A stretch of DNA of 64,000 nucleotides from DATLFA01 sp035525225 (GCA_035525225.1 DATLFA010000051.1:1-64000), one strand, 5' to 3'. Shown: positions 24,519 through 34,360, counted from the first letter of the stretch. Notes: generated by a model from the letters alone, not told the origin. Made by a program: numbers and translations.

Positions 24519-24995
24519 TCAGACCTGTACGAGTGAACGGGGCGCCGACTGCGACGTGTGCGCCGGCGGGTCGGAGTCGGTCATGGCTGCGTCGATGGCG
24601 CAGAGAAGGTCTGAGGGATCATCGGTACTCAGCGCGAGCAACGATGCGAGGCTGACGCAAAATACCGATGCGTGATCATCGACCGAGGGTAGTAACAACC
24701 TGACGAGGCGACGCTGCACGACGATCTCTTCGAGCGTGACCGAGGCACGGGGCAGAGGTGTCTGGCAACGAGCGTGCCGCGATCGGTTCATCCATATGCG
24801 CATTTCACACAACAACCGATGCCACTGCACACGCACGTCGCTCGCTCGCAAGATGTCGTCGACGCACGCGCCGCGCGCACTCATCCATTCGACGAAATCG
24901 GCGCGGTCTTGGTCGATCCGCACCAACGCGTTGGTCATCACGTTCGTGAACGCTAGCGACATCGCGCGGGCGTAGCTCGTCGTTTGGGCTTCCAT
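24519..24995 (-). CDS. Hypothetical protein
   Basis: 158 residues, no family recognised. Mostly helical, with four cysteines scattered (ARGACVDD, RLLCEMRIW, SVFCVSL, DLLCAID) and a C-terminal hydrophilic tail. It fills the space between the acyl-CoA dehydrogenase stop and the SDR at 25037, and its third codon positions are GC-rich, supporting coding. Competing short frames on the plus strand have no such support. Possible metal or redox role is speculation. Confidence 0.6.
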   Translation of the reverse strand: MEAQTTSYARAMSLAFTNVMTNALVRIDQDRADFVEWMSARGACVDDILRASDVRVQWHRLLCEMRIWMNRSRHARCQTPLPRASVTLEEIVVQRRLVRLLLPSVDDHASVFCVSLASLLALSTDDPSDLLCAIDAAMTDSDPPAHTSQSAPRSLVQV

Positions 24996-25036
24996 TGATA
25001 GGACGTTGCACTATCTGACGTGCGAACGACAGTGCA

Positions 25037-25846
25037 TCAACGCATGACGCCAGTGCCCCGCACGTGTGGGAACGCGGCTCGCTGCCCGCCATCGACGACG
25101 AGTGTCTGGCCCGTCATGAAGCCCGCGAGGTCGCTCACGAGAAATACCAACGGACCGGCAATCTCGTCGGGCGTTCCGAAGCGACCGAGGGGCGCGCCAT
25201 CCGCACGAGCGGCGTCATTCGGGTCGACTCCCTGATCGGCGTACGCCGCCATCACGCGTGGCGTCGCGATCATGTCGGGAGCGACCGCGTTCACGCGAAT
25301 GCCATGAGGCCCCCACTCTTGCGCCATCGTGCGTACGAGGTCCATGAGCCCTGCCTTCGCCGCTCCGTACGCGCCGTGGTTGGGCGCACCGTAGAGGCCA
25401 CTGACCGACGCGACGACCGCGATGCGCCCGCCGGTGCCCTGGTCGATCATGCGCTTGGCGGCAGCACGCCCGACGTAGAGGTGTTGGGTCAGGTTGCGCG
25501 TGAGGTCGAGCGTCCACGTGTCATCGTCGACCGTCATCAGGTTGGCCCATGCTGCCGTGCCGACCATGTTGATCACGACTTCGAGGGAGCCGTGGAACAT
25601 CGCGGCTTGCTCGACGATGTCTTCGGCTTGGGCTCGTCGGGTGACGTCGCCGGTGAGCGCGGTCGAACGGACTCCCAGCGCGGTGACCTCGTCGGCGACG
25701 GCCTTTGCTCGTGCGAGGTCGAGGTCGGCGACGACCACATCGGCACCCGCACGGGCGAGCAGCAACGCGCTGGCGCGACCGATCCCGAACCCGCCTCCGA
25801 CGACCAGTGACTTCTTGCCTTGCAGCCCGAACACGCTTGCATCCAT
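25037..25846 (-). CDS. Short-chain dehydrogenase/reductase
   Basis: 269 residues. Cofactor motif VGGGFGIG, with NMVG replacing NNAG. The Ser-Tyr-Lys set is SVSG, then AYGAAKAG. Acidic VADLDLARA after strand 2 suggests NAD(H). C-terminal FMTGQTLVVDGG is standard. The substrate is unknown. It starts at ATG 25846 after ACGGGGGCAACATC. The 245 bp to the plus-strand gene at 26092 form a divergent promoter region in which I see no clear elements. Confidence 0.9.
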   Translation of the reverse strand: MDASVFGLQGKKSLVVGGGFGIGRASALLLARAGADVVVADLDLARAKAVADEVTALGVRSTALTGDVTRRAQAEDIVEQAAMFHGSLEVVINMVGTAAWANLMTVDDDTWTLDLTRNLTQHLYVGRAAAKRMIDQGTGGRIAVVASVSGLYGAPNHGAYGAAKAGLMDLVRTMAQEWGPHGIRVNAVAPDMIATPRVMAAYADQGVDPNDAARADGAPLGRFGTPDEIAGPLVFLVSDLAGFMTGQTLVVDGGQRAAFPHVRGTGVMR

Positions 25847-26091
25847 GATGTTGCCCCCGTTGGTGATCGCGGGGTCAAGCCTCGCACACAGTCGCCGATG
25901 GGCGCTCCTTCAGCGTGCGCTGGGCCGGTTGATCGCGTCGACCGTGCCATTGCGCCCGCGCAGGTAGTCCTCGGATACTCGACGCGTGGGGGCGCTAACC
26001 TCGACGATCGAACATTTCCCGTGAAAACAGTTGGTTCGCGGGCCCGTCGTGCCGATAGCACAGCGACACCTCGCGATCGCGCAGAACGTTC

Positions 26092-27417
26092 ATGGATTCG
26101 ACATCAGCTGCTGTCAGGTTGGCCTGGCAGACCACGACCGACGTAGTCCGGCCGTCACCGGCGCGCGACGCTTCACAGGCCTCGCTGCTCGGTCAAGGCC
26201 GAGGGGGCGCGCTGATCGGTGTGGACCTCGACGACCTGGCCTACGAAGAGGCCGACGTCGAAGAGGCTCGGGACGGCGTGGTACGGGCGATGCTCGTTCG
26301 TGTCGCGGACGCGATCGGTGACGATGGCCGCGTCGTGCGAGGCGAAAACGATCGGTTGGTGGTGATCACCTTCGGCGGGATCCACGAAGCGCTCGATCTG
26401 GGCAACCGGATTCACCGGGCCGTCGAAGCGCCGATGTTCGTCGACGGCGTGTCGCGCCGCTTCGGCGCCAGCGTCGGGGTAGTGGTCGATCAGGCCGCCG
26501 CCCGAACGCCCGAGGCACTCTTGCGCGAACTCGGCATCGCGCTGCGTGCGGCCAAGGCAAAGGGGCCCGGGGCCACCTGCGTGTACAGCGAAGGTCTCGG
26601 TCGCAAAGCGCTCGAAGAGGTCGCGCTGCGGGGTGCGCTCCGCGAAGAACTGGCAGGGCCGCCCCCCAAGCTCGAGATGCAACCGGTCTTCGAGGTGCAG
26701 ACGAACAAGGTCGTGGCCGTCGACATCAGCGCGCACTGGAATCATCCGGTGCTCGAAGGTGTGGCGCTCTCGGAGTTGTTCGGTGTCGCCGATCGGGCGC
26801 ACCTGACCGGTGAGCTCGGGCGCCGCGTACTCGATCAGGCTTTGATCGCGGTCCCCGAGATCGACGCCACGGTGGGCAACCCCGTGCGCATCGTCGTAGA
26901 GGTCAATGCCCGCGAGCTCGCGATGCCCGACTACGCGACCGCAGTGCTCGACACGATGCAACGGGGCGGTGTCGACCCGCAGCGCGTCGTCGTCACGCTC
27001 AGGGCACCGCTGGCGCCCGATGACCGATTTCCGGTCGTGCGGTCGCTCGCGTCGTTGCGCGAGCGCGGCGTCGGCCTGGCCTTGGCGGACTTCGGGTCGG
27101 GGTTGTCGTCGCTGCGGGCACTGCGCGAACTCGAGTTGGACTACGTGACCCTCGACCAGTCGTTCACCGCGGATCTCGACACGCGCGAAGGCACTGCGAT
27201 GGTCAAGACACTGGTGACGCTCGGTCATTCGCTGGGGCTACGCCTCATGGCGACGGGTGTGGACTCGCCGGATCATCTCGCGGCATTGCGCCGGCTGCGC
27301 TGTGACCTTGCGGTGGGAGATCACTGCGCGCCGGCGATGCCACTGCCGAAGTTGGCAGAATGGTTCTCTCGTGGAGACGGCGACGGTTCGCGCCATCGCC
27401 GCTTGTTCGGTCGCTGA
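26092..27417 (+). CDS. Degenerate GGDEF-EAL protein (catalytically dead)
   Basis: 441 residues with a GGDEF-like domain (about 38-165) and an EAL-like domain (about 190-430). Where GGDEF should be the sequence has RGENDRL (residues 83-89). Where EALLRW should be it has DISAHW (211-216). LADFGSG replaces DDFG, VTLDQSF lacks the usual Lys, and MATGV replaces the AEGVE Glu. So neither c-di-GMP synthesis nor hydrolysis is expected. It may bind c-di-GMP or act through protein contacts. No membrane segment or sensor domain is visible; it is cytoplasmic. Confidence 0.88.
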   Translation: MDSTSAAVRLAWQTTTDVVRPSPARDASQASLLGQGRGGALIGVDLDDLAYEEADVEEARDGVVRAMLVRVADAIGDDGRVVRGENDRLVVITFGGIHEALDLGNRIHRAVEAPMFVDGVSRRFGASVGVVVDQAAARTPEALLRELGIALRAAKAKGPGATCVYSEGLGRKALEEVALRGALREELAGPPPKLEMQPVFEVQTNKVVAVDISAHWNHPVLEGVALSELFGVADRAHLTGELGRRVLDQALIAVPEIDATVGNPVRIVVEVNARELAMPDYATAVLDTMQRGGVDPQRVVVTLRAPLAPDDRFPVVRSLASLRERGVGLALADFGSGLSSLRALRELELDYVTLDQSFTADLDTREGTAMVKTLVTLGHSLGLRLMATGVDSPDHLAALRRLRCDLAVGDHCAPAMPLPKLAEWFSRGDGDGSRHRRLFGR

Positions 27418-27456
27418 CGTCACCACCCGGTGTAGACGATCGACTCGCTCGAGGAG

Positions 27457-29985
27457 CTACTCGCCCTCGACCGACGCGACGTCGATCTCGAGCACATGAT
27501 CGATCATCGTGCTCGATCGTCCGATGTGGAGTCGGTAGCGGCCGGGGTCGACACGCCATCGCGGTTCTTTGTCGTCCGGCCCGAGTTGGACCAACGGCAT
27601 TCGCAGCTTTTCGCGCGTATCCGCTGGTAGGCCGTCACCCGGGAACCAATACGCGAAGGACCGGTCGCCGAGGATGAGCGTCGCCGTGGCGCTGGCATGA
27701 GGTTCGAGCCACAGCTTCGCGAAGGCTTTGAGCTCTTTGCGCGGCCGTTGGCAACGAGGATCGCATTGCTCGACATAGCACTGCACGACCTCTGCCCCAC
27801 GGCGCTCGCCGGTGTTGTGCACAGGGACGGATATCTGCAGTGGGATCCCAGGCAGGTAGGTCGTCGCGGATGCGGTCGGCGCGCCGACGACGAAGGTCGT
27901 GTACGACAGCCCGTGGCCGAACGGGAACAGTGGCGCGATCTCGCGTGCTTCGTACCACCGGTAGCCGACGAAGAGGCCTTCGCCGTAACGCAGCTCGCCG
28001 TGCTCACCGGGAAAGTTCGTGCGGGTGGGGTTGTCCTCGAGCTTGCGCGGATACGTCGTCGGCAGGCGTCCGCCGGGATCGCAGTCGCCGAAGAGGACGT
28101 CGACCAGCGCGTGCGCCATTTCTTGGCCGCCGAGCCCGCATACGAGCACCGCGGCCACTTGGTCGATCCACGGCATCGCGATCGGGGAGCCTGCATTGAC
28201 CACGACGGTGCAGTTGGGGTTGGCCGCACTCACTCGGCGCACGAGATCGTCTTGGACGCCGGGCAGGTGTAGGGACTGGCGGTCGAACCCCTCGCTCTCC
28301 CACTCGCCGGACGTGCCGACGACCAGGACGACGGCATCGGCGGCGCGAGCGGCTTCGACGGCACGCTCGACGAGGTCGGACGCGTGCTCTGGTCGCAGCC
28401 CGACGATGATTCCCTGCAGCGGCTGTGACGGCGCAGAGGCGTACTCGACGACGACCTCATAGCTGCGACCGCTCTGGAGCTCGACGGCGATGCGTTGCTC
28501 CTGGCTTCCTGCACCGTAGAAGGCCGTGCCCCTCGGTGGTACCGGTCCACTTGTCGCGTCGATCACCACGCGGCCATCGACGAGCACGCGCGCCCGACCT
28601 ATTTGCACGAGGCTCAGCACGTGTGGTCCTGAGTCGGCGACACGCACGGTCGCCGTTGCCCTGAAGGAGAACGCACCGTTCTCGATACCCGGAGGGTTTC
28701 CGAAAAGGGTGATCCTGCCGGAATCGACGTCGCGCCGGTGCACGACTTCACCGCGGCGTTCCGGGCCGCCGAAGAACTCGACATGCATTTCGGCGGCGAG
28801 GGGAGCAACAGAGCGATCGATGACGCACCCCGGTTCATAGGTGATCGTCATCGAGTCGCGCATCCGCGCTCGCAACGCAGCCAACGGCGTCGTGCGGTGT
28901 TGGGGCTCGAGCGAGGCGGATCCGCCGCCCATGATGTGCACACGATCGGCATTCGGTCCGATCACCGCCAGGTGACCGATTGCGGTGCCGGCGAGGGGAA
29001 GCGCTGCTTCGTTCTTCAGCAACACCATCGAGTCGGTGGCAGCACGGTGGGCCAGCGACGGTCCCGCCGCATCGTCGGCTCCCACCGTTGCGTGGTCATC
29101 TGCTGCGCTGTCGTTCACTGCGGCCCCGAGCGCTCCGATCCGTTGCCACACGCGCAACAGGTTGCGGACCTTGTCGTCGAGTACGCGCTCGTCGACAAGG
29201 TCCGCGCGAACCGCGTCGGCGAGGGCGGGGCCGAAGAACCGTCCCGGCCCCGGCATCTCGAGGTCGAGGCCGGCGCGCGCGCTCGCCTCGGTGGAACCGG
29301 CGGCGAACCAATCGGAGATAACGAATCCGTCGAAGCCCCATTCGTCGCGCAGGATGTCTCGCAGCAGTTCGTGATGCTCGCTGCACCATGTGCCGTTGAC
29401 TCGGTTGTACGCGGTCATGATGCCCATTGCCGCGCCCTCGCGGACCGCAAGTTCGAAGGGCACGAGGTAGATCTCGCGCAGCGTGCGTTGATCCACGACC
29501 GAGCTCATCACGTACCGCTCTTGCTCGGCGTCGTTGGCCACAAAGTGCTTGACCGTCGTGGCGACTCCCTCTGCCTGAGCGCCCCGGACGAACGCCGCGG
29601 CAAGGCGTCCCGAGAGCAGGGGGTCTTCCGAGTAGCACTCGAAGTTGCGCCCCGCGAGTGGGGTTCGGTGCATGTTGACCGTCGGAGCGAGCAACACCCT
29701 GCATCCTTTGCCGCGCGCTTCGCCACCGATCAGTGCGCCCACCTGCTCGATCAGCAGCGGATCCCATGTGGCACCGAGTGACGAGCCGCACGGGACGCAG
29801 ATCGATGCCACCGACGATCGTTCGGGATCGACCGGCCCACGCGCCCCGTTGGGTCCGTCGGTGACCACGATCGTCGGTATCCCGACCCGCTCGACGCCGT
29901 GTGTCGACCACAGGTCTCGACCGTGGGTCAGCGATGCCTTCTCGTCGATTGTCAACGCACGGAGGATTTCGTCGATGTTCACCAC
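27457..29985 (-). CDS. Glycoside hydrolase family 3 beta-glucosidase with PA14 domain
   Basis: About 842 residues. The N-terminal TIM barrel holds KHFVAND (K146, H147) and the nucleophile Asp in FVISDWFAAGS (D225). The second domain carries ESEGFDRQSLHLPG, with the acid/base Glu region. A PA14 insert (HVEFFGGPERRGEVVHRRDV, then AFSFRATATVRVADSG) and a C-terminal fibronectin-like domain follow. No signal peptide, so the sugar is likely taken up first. GTG 29985 has TACGGT five bases upstream (leaderless type); ATG 30003 is the alternative. Divergent from an amidohydrolase gene. Confidence 0.92.
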   Translation of the reverse strand: MVNIDEILRALTIDEKASLTHGRDLWSTHGVERVGIPTIVVTDGPNGARGPVDPERSSVASICVPCGSSLGATWDPLLIEQVGALIGGEARGKGCRVLLAPTVNMHRTPLAGRNFECYSEDPLLSGRLAAAFVRGAQAEGVATTVKHFVANDAEQERYVMSSVVDQRTLREIYLVPFELAVREGAAMGIMTAYNRVNGTWCSEHHELLRDILRDEWGFDGFVISDWFAAGSTEASARAGLDLEMPGPGRFFGPALADAVRADLVDERVLDDKVRNLLRVWQRIGALGAAVNDSAADDHATVGADDAAGPSLAHRAATDSMVLLKNEAALPLAGTAIGHLAVIGPNADRVHIMGGGSASLEPQHRTTPLAALRARMRDSMTITYEPGCVIDRSVAPLAAEMHVEFFGGPERRGEVVHRRDVDSGRITLFGNPPGIENGAFSFRATATVRVADSGPHVLSLVQIGRARVLVDGRVVIDATSGPVPPRGTAFYGAGSQEQRIAVELQSGRSYEVVVEYASAPSQPLQGIIVGLRPEHASDLVERAVEAARAADAVVLVVGTSGEWESEGFDRQSLHLPGVQDDLVRRVSAANPNCTVVVNAGSPIAMPWIDQVAAVLVCGLGGQEMAHALVDVLFGDCDPGGRLPTTYPRKLEDNPTRTNFPGEHGELRYGEGLFVGYRWYEAREIAPLFPFGHGLSYTTFVVGAPTASATTYLPGIPLQISVPVHNTGERRGAEVVQCYVEQCDPRCQRPRKELKAFAKLWLEPHASATATLILGDRSFAYWFPGDGLPADTREKLRMPLVQLGPDDKEPRWRVDPGRYRLHIGRSSTMIDHVLEIDVASVEGE

Positions 29986-30051
29986 GACCAACCGTAGAGA
30001 CATCGGTAGCATCCCGTCGACAGGATCGACGAAACAGTTGAAGGGGACATC

Positions 30052-31482
30052 ATGAGCGGCGGGCATTCTGCGGCGGAGATACGGGCGCAGTTGCAACATC
30101 CGGTCATCGACATCGACGGGCACACCGTAGAGTTCATCCCTGCGCTCGAAGGCTACCTCTGCGAAGAGGGTGTCGGGGTCGCCGACGCATTGTCGCTCAC
30201 GATGCCCGGCTCGCTGGGCCCCGTGATGGATTGGTACTCGTTGTCCATCGCCGAGCGAGCGGACAGCCGCGTTGCCCGTGGGCCTTGGGGAATCGGTCTC
30301 GAGCACACCATCGACCAAGCGACCGCGTTCCTTCCGAGCCTGCTCTACAACCGCCTCGACGAATTGGGCATGGACTTCAGCGTGATCTACCCGAGCATCG
30401 GGCTGTTGTTCCCTCACCTCCACCAAGAAGATCACCGCCGCGGCGCGTGCCGTGCTCTCAATCGGTTCAACTCCGAAGTGTTCGCGCCATTTGCCGATCG
30501 CATGATCCCTGTGGCCGAGATCCCCATGCACACTCCCGAAGAAGCGATCGCCGAGCTCGAACATGCGGTCGGCCTCGGGTTCAAGGCCATTGTGATGCCC
30601 AACTTCGTACAGCGACCGGTCGCCGCGGTCGCGGATCGGCATCCCGAGGTCGCACCGTGGGCGCTGTGGACCGACACCTTTGGTTATGACAGCCAGTACG
30701 ACTACGACCCGGTGTGGGCCAAATGCCGCGAATTGCACGTCTCGCCGAGCTTCCATTCGGCGGCGATGGGATGGCCCAATCGTCGGTCGATCTCGAGCTA
30801 CGTGTACAACCACGTCGGCATGCTGGGCGAGAGCCACCACTCCACGGCCAAGTCGTTGGTGATGGGAGGCGTCACTCGCCGCTTTCCCGACCTCAACTTC
30901 GCGTTTCTCGAAGGCGGCGTGGCGTGGGCGGCGTCGCTGCTCTGTGACCTCATCGGCCATTGGGAAAAGCGAAACGGTCCTCGCATGCAATATCTGGAAC
31001 CGGCCGAGCGCATCAACCGCGACGAATTCGAGAAGTACTTCGAACGTTACGCACCCCAGTGGACCGAGATGGTTCCTCCCGCCCGCTCGTTGCGTCCCGA
31101 GGACACGGCGCTGATCGACGAGTTCGCGGCTTGCGGGATCGAGCGTGTCGAAGATTTCTACGAGTTGTTCGTGCCCCGAATCTACTGCGGGTGCGAAGCC
31201 GACGATCCGATGACCGCTACCGCATTCAACGACAAGGTCAACCCGTTCGAGGCCAAGCTCAAGGCATTCTTCGGCTCTGACATCTCACATTGGGATGTAC
31301 CGGTGATGGCCGACGTCCTCGGTGAGTCACGCGAAATGGTCGAGGATGGGCTCCTCACCGAGGACGACTACCGCGACTTCATGTTCGTCAACCCGGTCCG
31401 CTTCTATTCGCACGCCAACCCGGCGTTCTTCGACGGGACCGTCGTCGAGCGCGAAGTCGATACGTTGCGCGCCACACTCTGA
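30052..31482 (+). CDS. Amidohydrolase family (Amidohydro_2) protein
   Basis: 476-residue metal-dependent TIM-barrel hydrolase or decarboxylase. The N-terminal metal motif is HPVIDIDGHTVEF. A mid-barrel His segment is VSPSFHSAAMGWPNR and a late block is RRFPDLNFAFLEGGVAWAAS, as in the ACMSD/LigW-like group. The ATG has a strong site, AAGGGGACATC. It is 66 bp from the divergent GH3 gene. The substrate is unknown; actinobacterial relatives often sit in aromatic or terpenoid catabolic loci. Confidence 0.9.
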   Translation: MSGGHSAAEIRAQLQHPVIDIDGHTVEFIPALEGYLCEEGVGVADALSLTMPGSLGPVMDWYSLSIAERADSRVARGPWGIGLEHTIDQATAFLPSLLYNRLDELGMDFSVIYPSIGLLFPHLHQEDHRRGACRALNRFNSEVFAPFADRMIPVAEIPMHTPEEAIAELEHAVGLGFKAIVMPNFVQRPVAAVADRHPEVAPWALWTDTFGYDSQYDYDPVWAKCRELHVSPSFHSAAMGWPNRRSISSYVYNHVGMLGESHHSTAKSLVMGGVTRRFPDLNFAFLEGGVAWAASLLCDLIGHWEKRNGPRMQYLEPAERINRDEFEKYFERYAPQWTEMVPPARSLRPEDTALIDEFAACGIERVEDFYELFVPRIYCGCEADDPMTATAFNDKVNPFEAKLKAFFGSDISHWDVPVMADVLGESREMVEDGLLTEDDYRDFMFVNPVRFYSHANPAFFDGTVVEREVDTLRATL

Positions 31483-31508
31483 GTCGCTAGGGCAGTGGGC
31501 CCGGCGAA

Positions 31509-32366
31509 TCACCGAGCGTCATCGACGGCGATCGGCACGCCCGAGCCGGCGAGGCAGCGCCGGATCATGCGATAGTGCGGATAGTGGTCGGACATCGCTC
31601 GATGATTCGTGCAGCGTTCGTCCCACACGGCCACATCGAATTGCCGCCAGCGCCACCGACACTGCAGGTTGGGGTCATCGAGCTTCGACTGCAAAAGCGC
31701 AAGGATCGCCGCGCTCTCGTCGTCGCTCAGGCCGACGATACGGCGCATGAACGAGCCGGCCAGATAGAGCGCACGCCGGCCGGTCACCGGGTGCACGCGC
31801 ACGAGTGGTTGCTCCGCACCCTTGAACGGCTCGACCACCTCCCGGTAGTACTCCTCGCCATACAACTCGAGGATGGTTTCTTTCGAAGCGCCCAGTTGCA
31901 TGTCGAGGCGCAGGCCACCGAGCAACTCTTGCATCGTCGGAGACAGCGCGTCGTGCACCGCGTAGAGGCTGAGCCACAAGGTGTCGCCGCCGACGGGGGG
32001 AGTCGCGCGCATGTTGAGGACCGCGATGTCGGGGGGCATGGGCACGAACGGCACATCGGTGTGCCAGCGATCGGCTTTCGGTGGACTGTCGGCGTTGTCC
32101 TCGAGGTTGACGAAGAGCACCTGCTTCGCGTTGGGCCGGGTGTCGACACTGGCCGACATCGGCGGGCCGAATGCCGTCGCGAACGCCAACTGCTGGTCTT
32201 CGCTCAAGTCCTGGTCGCGGAAGAACAACACGAGATGTCGCATCAGAGCGTCGTGGATTTCGGTCCGCTGTTGTTCGCTCAACGGTTGGCGCAGATCGAC
32301 GCCGTCGACCTGCGCTCCGATGTTCACGGTCAGCGGATCGACGGTGATGGTCTCATAGGTCGCCAC
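31509..32366 (-). CDS. TauD/TfdA family Fe(II)/2-oxoglutarate dioxygenase
   Basis: 285 residues. The iron triad is H102-x-D104 in ADRWHTDVPF and H255 in NHRAMSDHYPHY, with R266 for 2-oxoglutarate. VGGDTLWLSLYAVHDALSP matches TauD enzymes, which oxidise taurine, other sulfonates or aryloxyacids. The GTG at 32366 begins MATYETITV and is chosen because family homology starts there; ATG 32462 would add 32 poorly typical residues. Its sulfonate link would fit the importer at 17931, but the genes are 12 kb apart. Confidence 0.9.
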   Translation of the reverse strand: MATYETITVDPLTVNIGAQVDGVDLRQPLSEQQRTEIHDALMRHLVLFFRDQDLSEDQQLAFATAFGPPMSASVDTRPNAKQVLFVNLEDNADSPPKADRWHTDVPFVPMPPDIAVLNMRATPPVGGDTLWLSLYAVHDALSPTMQELLGGLRLDMQLGASKETILELYGEEYYREVVEPFKGAEQPLVRVHPVTGRRALYLAGSFMRRIVGLSDDESAAILALLQSKLDDPNLQCRWRWRQFDVAVWDERCTNHRAMSDHYPHYRMIRRCLAGSGVPIAVDDAR

Positions 32367-32532
32367 TGCGCCAGCATCGCGCCCAATCTGACCGAGCGGC
32401 CTGCCGTGGGTGAAATCCGGGGGGTGAAGTCGAGGGTCAAATGTCGATTGTGTCTCGAACACGTTACGAACGCGCTACGGTACGTGTCGCGTGAGTTCGG
32501 CGCCGTCAGCCCGAATCCCGCCCTGGAGCATC

Positions 32533-33744
32533 ATGTCGCGCGTCGGCCGCACCTATCTGATCGTTGTCGTTGCCTCGTTGCTGGCCGCTGTCGTGGTCCC
32601 GTCGATGGCGGGGGCTCAAGGCCCCAGCTATGTGGTCGCACCCAATGGCCGCGACGACGGACGCGGCGATGTCAACGATCCGTGGCGCACGATCGACGCC
32701 GCGGTCAGCCGTCTTCGTCCCGGCGACACGCTCCTCGTGCGCGGCGGCGACTACTCGTCGCCCTACGGGCTCTCTGCGCCGGTCGACATCAACGGCCTGA
32801 GGGCGACGGCCGCCCAGCCCGTCAGGATCGCCGCCTATCCGGGCGAGCGACCGATCCGTCGCGGTAGCGGCTGGCAGGTGTTCCGGGTGTTCAACAGTTC
32901 TCACGTGACCATCGAAGGCTTCGAGATCATCGGCACCGCCCTCAGCGATCGCGCGCCCACCGCCGGCGTCGAGGTGAACGAGTCCAACCATGTCGTAGTG
33001 CGGAACAACATCATCCACGACACCGGTGGATCCGGCGTGAGCGCCATCCACTCCGACCACGTGTGGGTCGAGGGCAACCAGATCTGGGGCACCACCAAGT
33101 GGAGCACCTACCAGACCTCCGCGATCAGCTTCTTCGAGTCCGTCGACGCCAACACGGGCACCGGTCCGTTCGGATTCAACAACCTCATCGTCAACAACAT
33201 TGCATTCAACAACGAGACGCTCGTTGCCGGTCCCGAGGGCCTCATCACGGACGGCAACTGCATCATCATCGACAGCAATCGGTCGCGCGGCTACACCGGA
33301 GCCACCGCGATCCTCAACAACGTCTGTGTCGGAAACGGTGGCCGAGGCATCAACGTGAACCGTTCCGACAATGTGATTGCCATCAACAACACGCTGTCGG
33401 GCAATGCGACCCGTGTCGACCAACCGGCGGCCGAGCTCAATGCGACCTACGCGTCCAATGTGACGTTCCGCAACAACTTGGTCTCACCGAACCGGCCCGA
33501 TCGTGCGCTGATTCTGTTCGACGTGCAGAACGTGACTACGGCCAACAACGTCTACGTCGCATCAACCCCGTCGCAGGTGGGGCCAGGCGACCGGCTGGTG
33601 GCGTCGTTGGTGTTGTTCCTCGGCGCGATCCCTGAACCTGACAGCGCGGTTACCGACGCGGGCGACGCCTACGGCGCGCCGGATGTCGACGTCTTCGGAA
33701 ACCAGCGCAACGGCCGTCCCGATGCGGGCGCCGTCGAGCGCTGA
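32533..33744 (+). CDS. Secreted right-handed parallel beta-helix protein
   Basis: 403 residues. It has a signal peptide (MSRVGRTYLIVVVASLLAAV, cleavage after MAGA). NDPWRTIDAAVSRLRPGDTL is a classic pectate-lyase-like entry. Repeats of about 22 residues with Asn ladders follow (HVTIEGFEIIGTA, HVVVRNNIIHDTG, NLIVNNIAFNNET). The end, DVFGNQRNGRPDAGAVER, matches the choice-of-anchor Q motif. It may bind or cleave polysaccharide outside the cell; no catalytic residues are recognised. ATG 32533 follows GGAGCATC. Divergent from the TauD gene with a 166-bp gap. Confidence 0.9.
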   Translation: MSRVGRTYLIVVVASLLAAVVVPSMAGAQGPSYVVAPNGRDDGRGDVNDPWRTIDAAVSRLRPGDTLLVRGGDYSSPYGLSAPVDINGLRATAAQPVRIAAYPGERPIRRGSGWQVFRVFNSSHVTIEGFEIIGTALSDRAPTAGVEVNESNHVVVRNNIIHDTGGSGVSAIHSDHVWVEGNQIWGTTKWSTYQTSAISFFESVDANTGTGPFGFNNLIVNNIAFNNETLVAGPEGLITDGNCIIIDSNRSRGYTGATAILNNVCVGNGGRGINVNRSDNVIAINNTLSGNATRVDQPAAELNATYASNVTFRNNLVSPNRPDRALILFDVQNVTTANNVYVASTPSQVGPGDRLVASLVLFLGAIPEPDSAVTDAGDAYGAPDVDVFGNQRNGRPDAGAVER

Positions 33745-33746
33745 GT

Positions 33747-33772
33747 GGGCCCGAGCGGCCCTTCGAGCGGGA
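33747..33772. repeat. Dispersed GC-rich repeat, inverted copy
   Basis: Reverse complement contains TCCCGCTCGAAGGGCCGCTC then GGGCCC, close to the 31-bp unit at 21074. It lies immediately after the beta-helix stop and before the NTF2 gene. The core can pair as GGGCC with GGCCC. Confidence 0.7.
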
Positions 33773-33840
33773 GGTCTGGCGGCGAGGCGACGCACCCGCG
33801 ATACTCCGTCGACGGGCGAAAGTCGTCGGATGGGGGAGCG

Positions 33841-34320
33841 ATGCGGGAATACAGCGAGAGCGAAAAGCGCAACCTCTCGGTCGTTCGTCAGTTCTTGAAC
33901 GAAGAGCCCCCACCCGCCGACAAGTCGGAGTTGTTCGCCGAAGACGGCATCTGGTGGAACGGCTTGCCCTTGGCGCATAGCGAAGGTCGCACCGAGCACC
34001 GCGGACGGGCCGAGATCCGCAAACTCCTGCCGTCGCAGAACACCACCACCACGCTCGGCCCGGGACGTGATCGCTACGACATGGCGACTCGGGAGGTTGC
34101 CGACGTGATCACGCTCGCCGACGGCGACTACGTAGTGCACCAGCAGACATTCCGGGCGACGACGATCCGCGGCAGGCCGTACGAGAACACCTATTGCTTC
34201 GTCTTCCGGTTCAACGATGCGGGCGAGATCCAGTACCTGACAGAGCACTGGAATACCTGGCACGCCTATCGCCAACTGTTCAACAACTTCGACGTCGAGC
34301 CCGCCCACCCCCTCGATTGA
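33841..34320 (+). CDS. NTF2-like (SnoaL-like) protein
   Basis: 159 residues, with LSVVRQFLNEEPPPADKSEL, DGIWWNGLP and VHQQTFRATTIRGRPYENTY, then YCFVFRFNDAGEIQYLTEHW, which fit the SnoaL/ketosteroid-isomerase cone. The ATG follows GGATGGGGGAGCG. It is first in a run of eight same-strand genes to 41252 and is followed by another NTF2-fold gene 40 bp on. Ligand and reaction unknown. Confidence 0.86.
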   Translation: MREYSESEKRNLSVVRQFLNEEPPPADKSELFAEDGIWWNGLPLAHSEGRTEHRGRAEIRKLLPSQNTTTTLGPGRDRYDMATREVADVITLADGDYVVHQQTFRATTIRGRPYENTYCFVFRFNDAGEIQYLTEHWNTWHAYRQLFNNFDVEPAHPLD

Positions 34321-34348
34321 GCCCACCCGCCGCCACCGCCCCGCGCGC

Positions 34349-34354
34349 TACGCT
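34349..34354 (+). promoter_or_regulatory. -10-like box, possible leaderless start
   Basis: TACGCT ends six bases before ATG 34361 and there is no ribosome site. This suggests an internal promoter giving a leaderless transcript of the epoxide-hydrolase-like gene. Confidence 0.4.
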
Positions 34355-34360
34355 CCGGAC

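Noticed and set aside
29986..30990. 5' extension of the GH3 frame to 1177 residues
   Set aside because: The extra part is antisense to the amidohydrolase at 30052 and has no domain. The GH3 domain starts at VNIDEIL.
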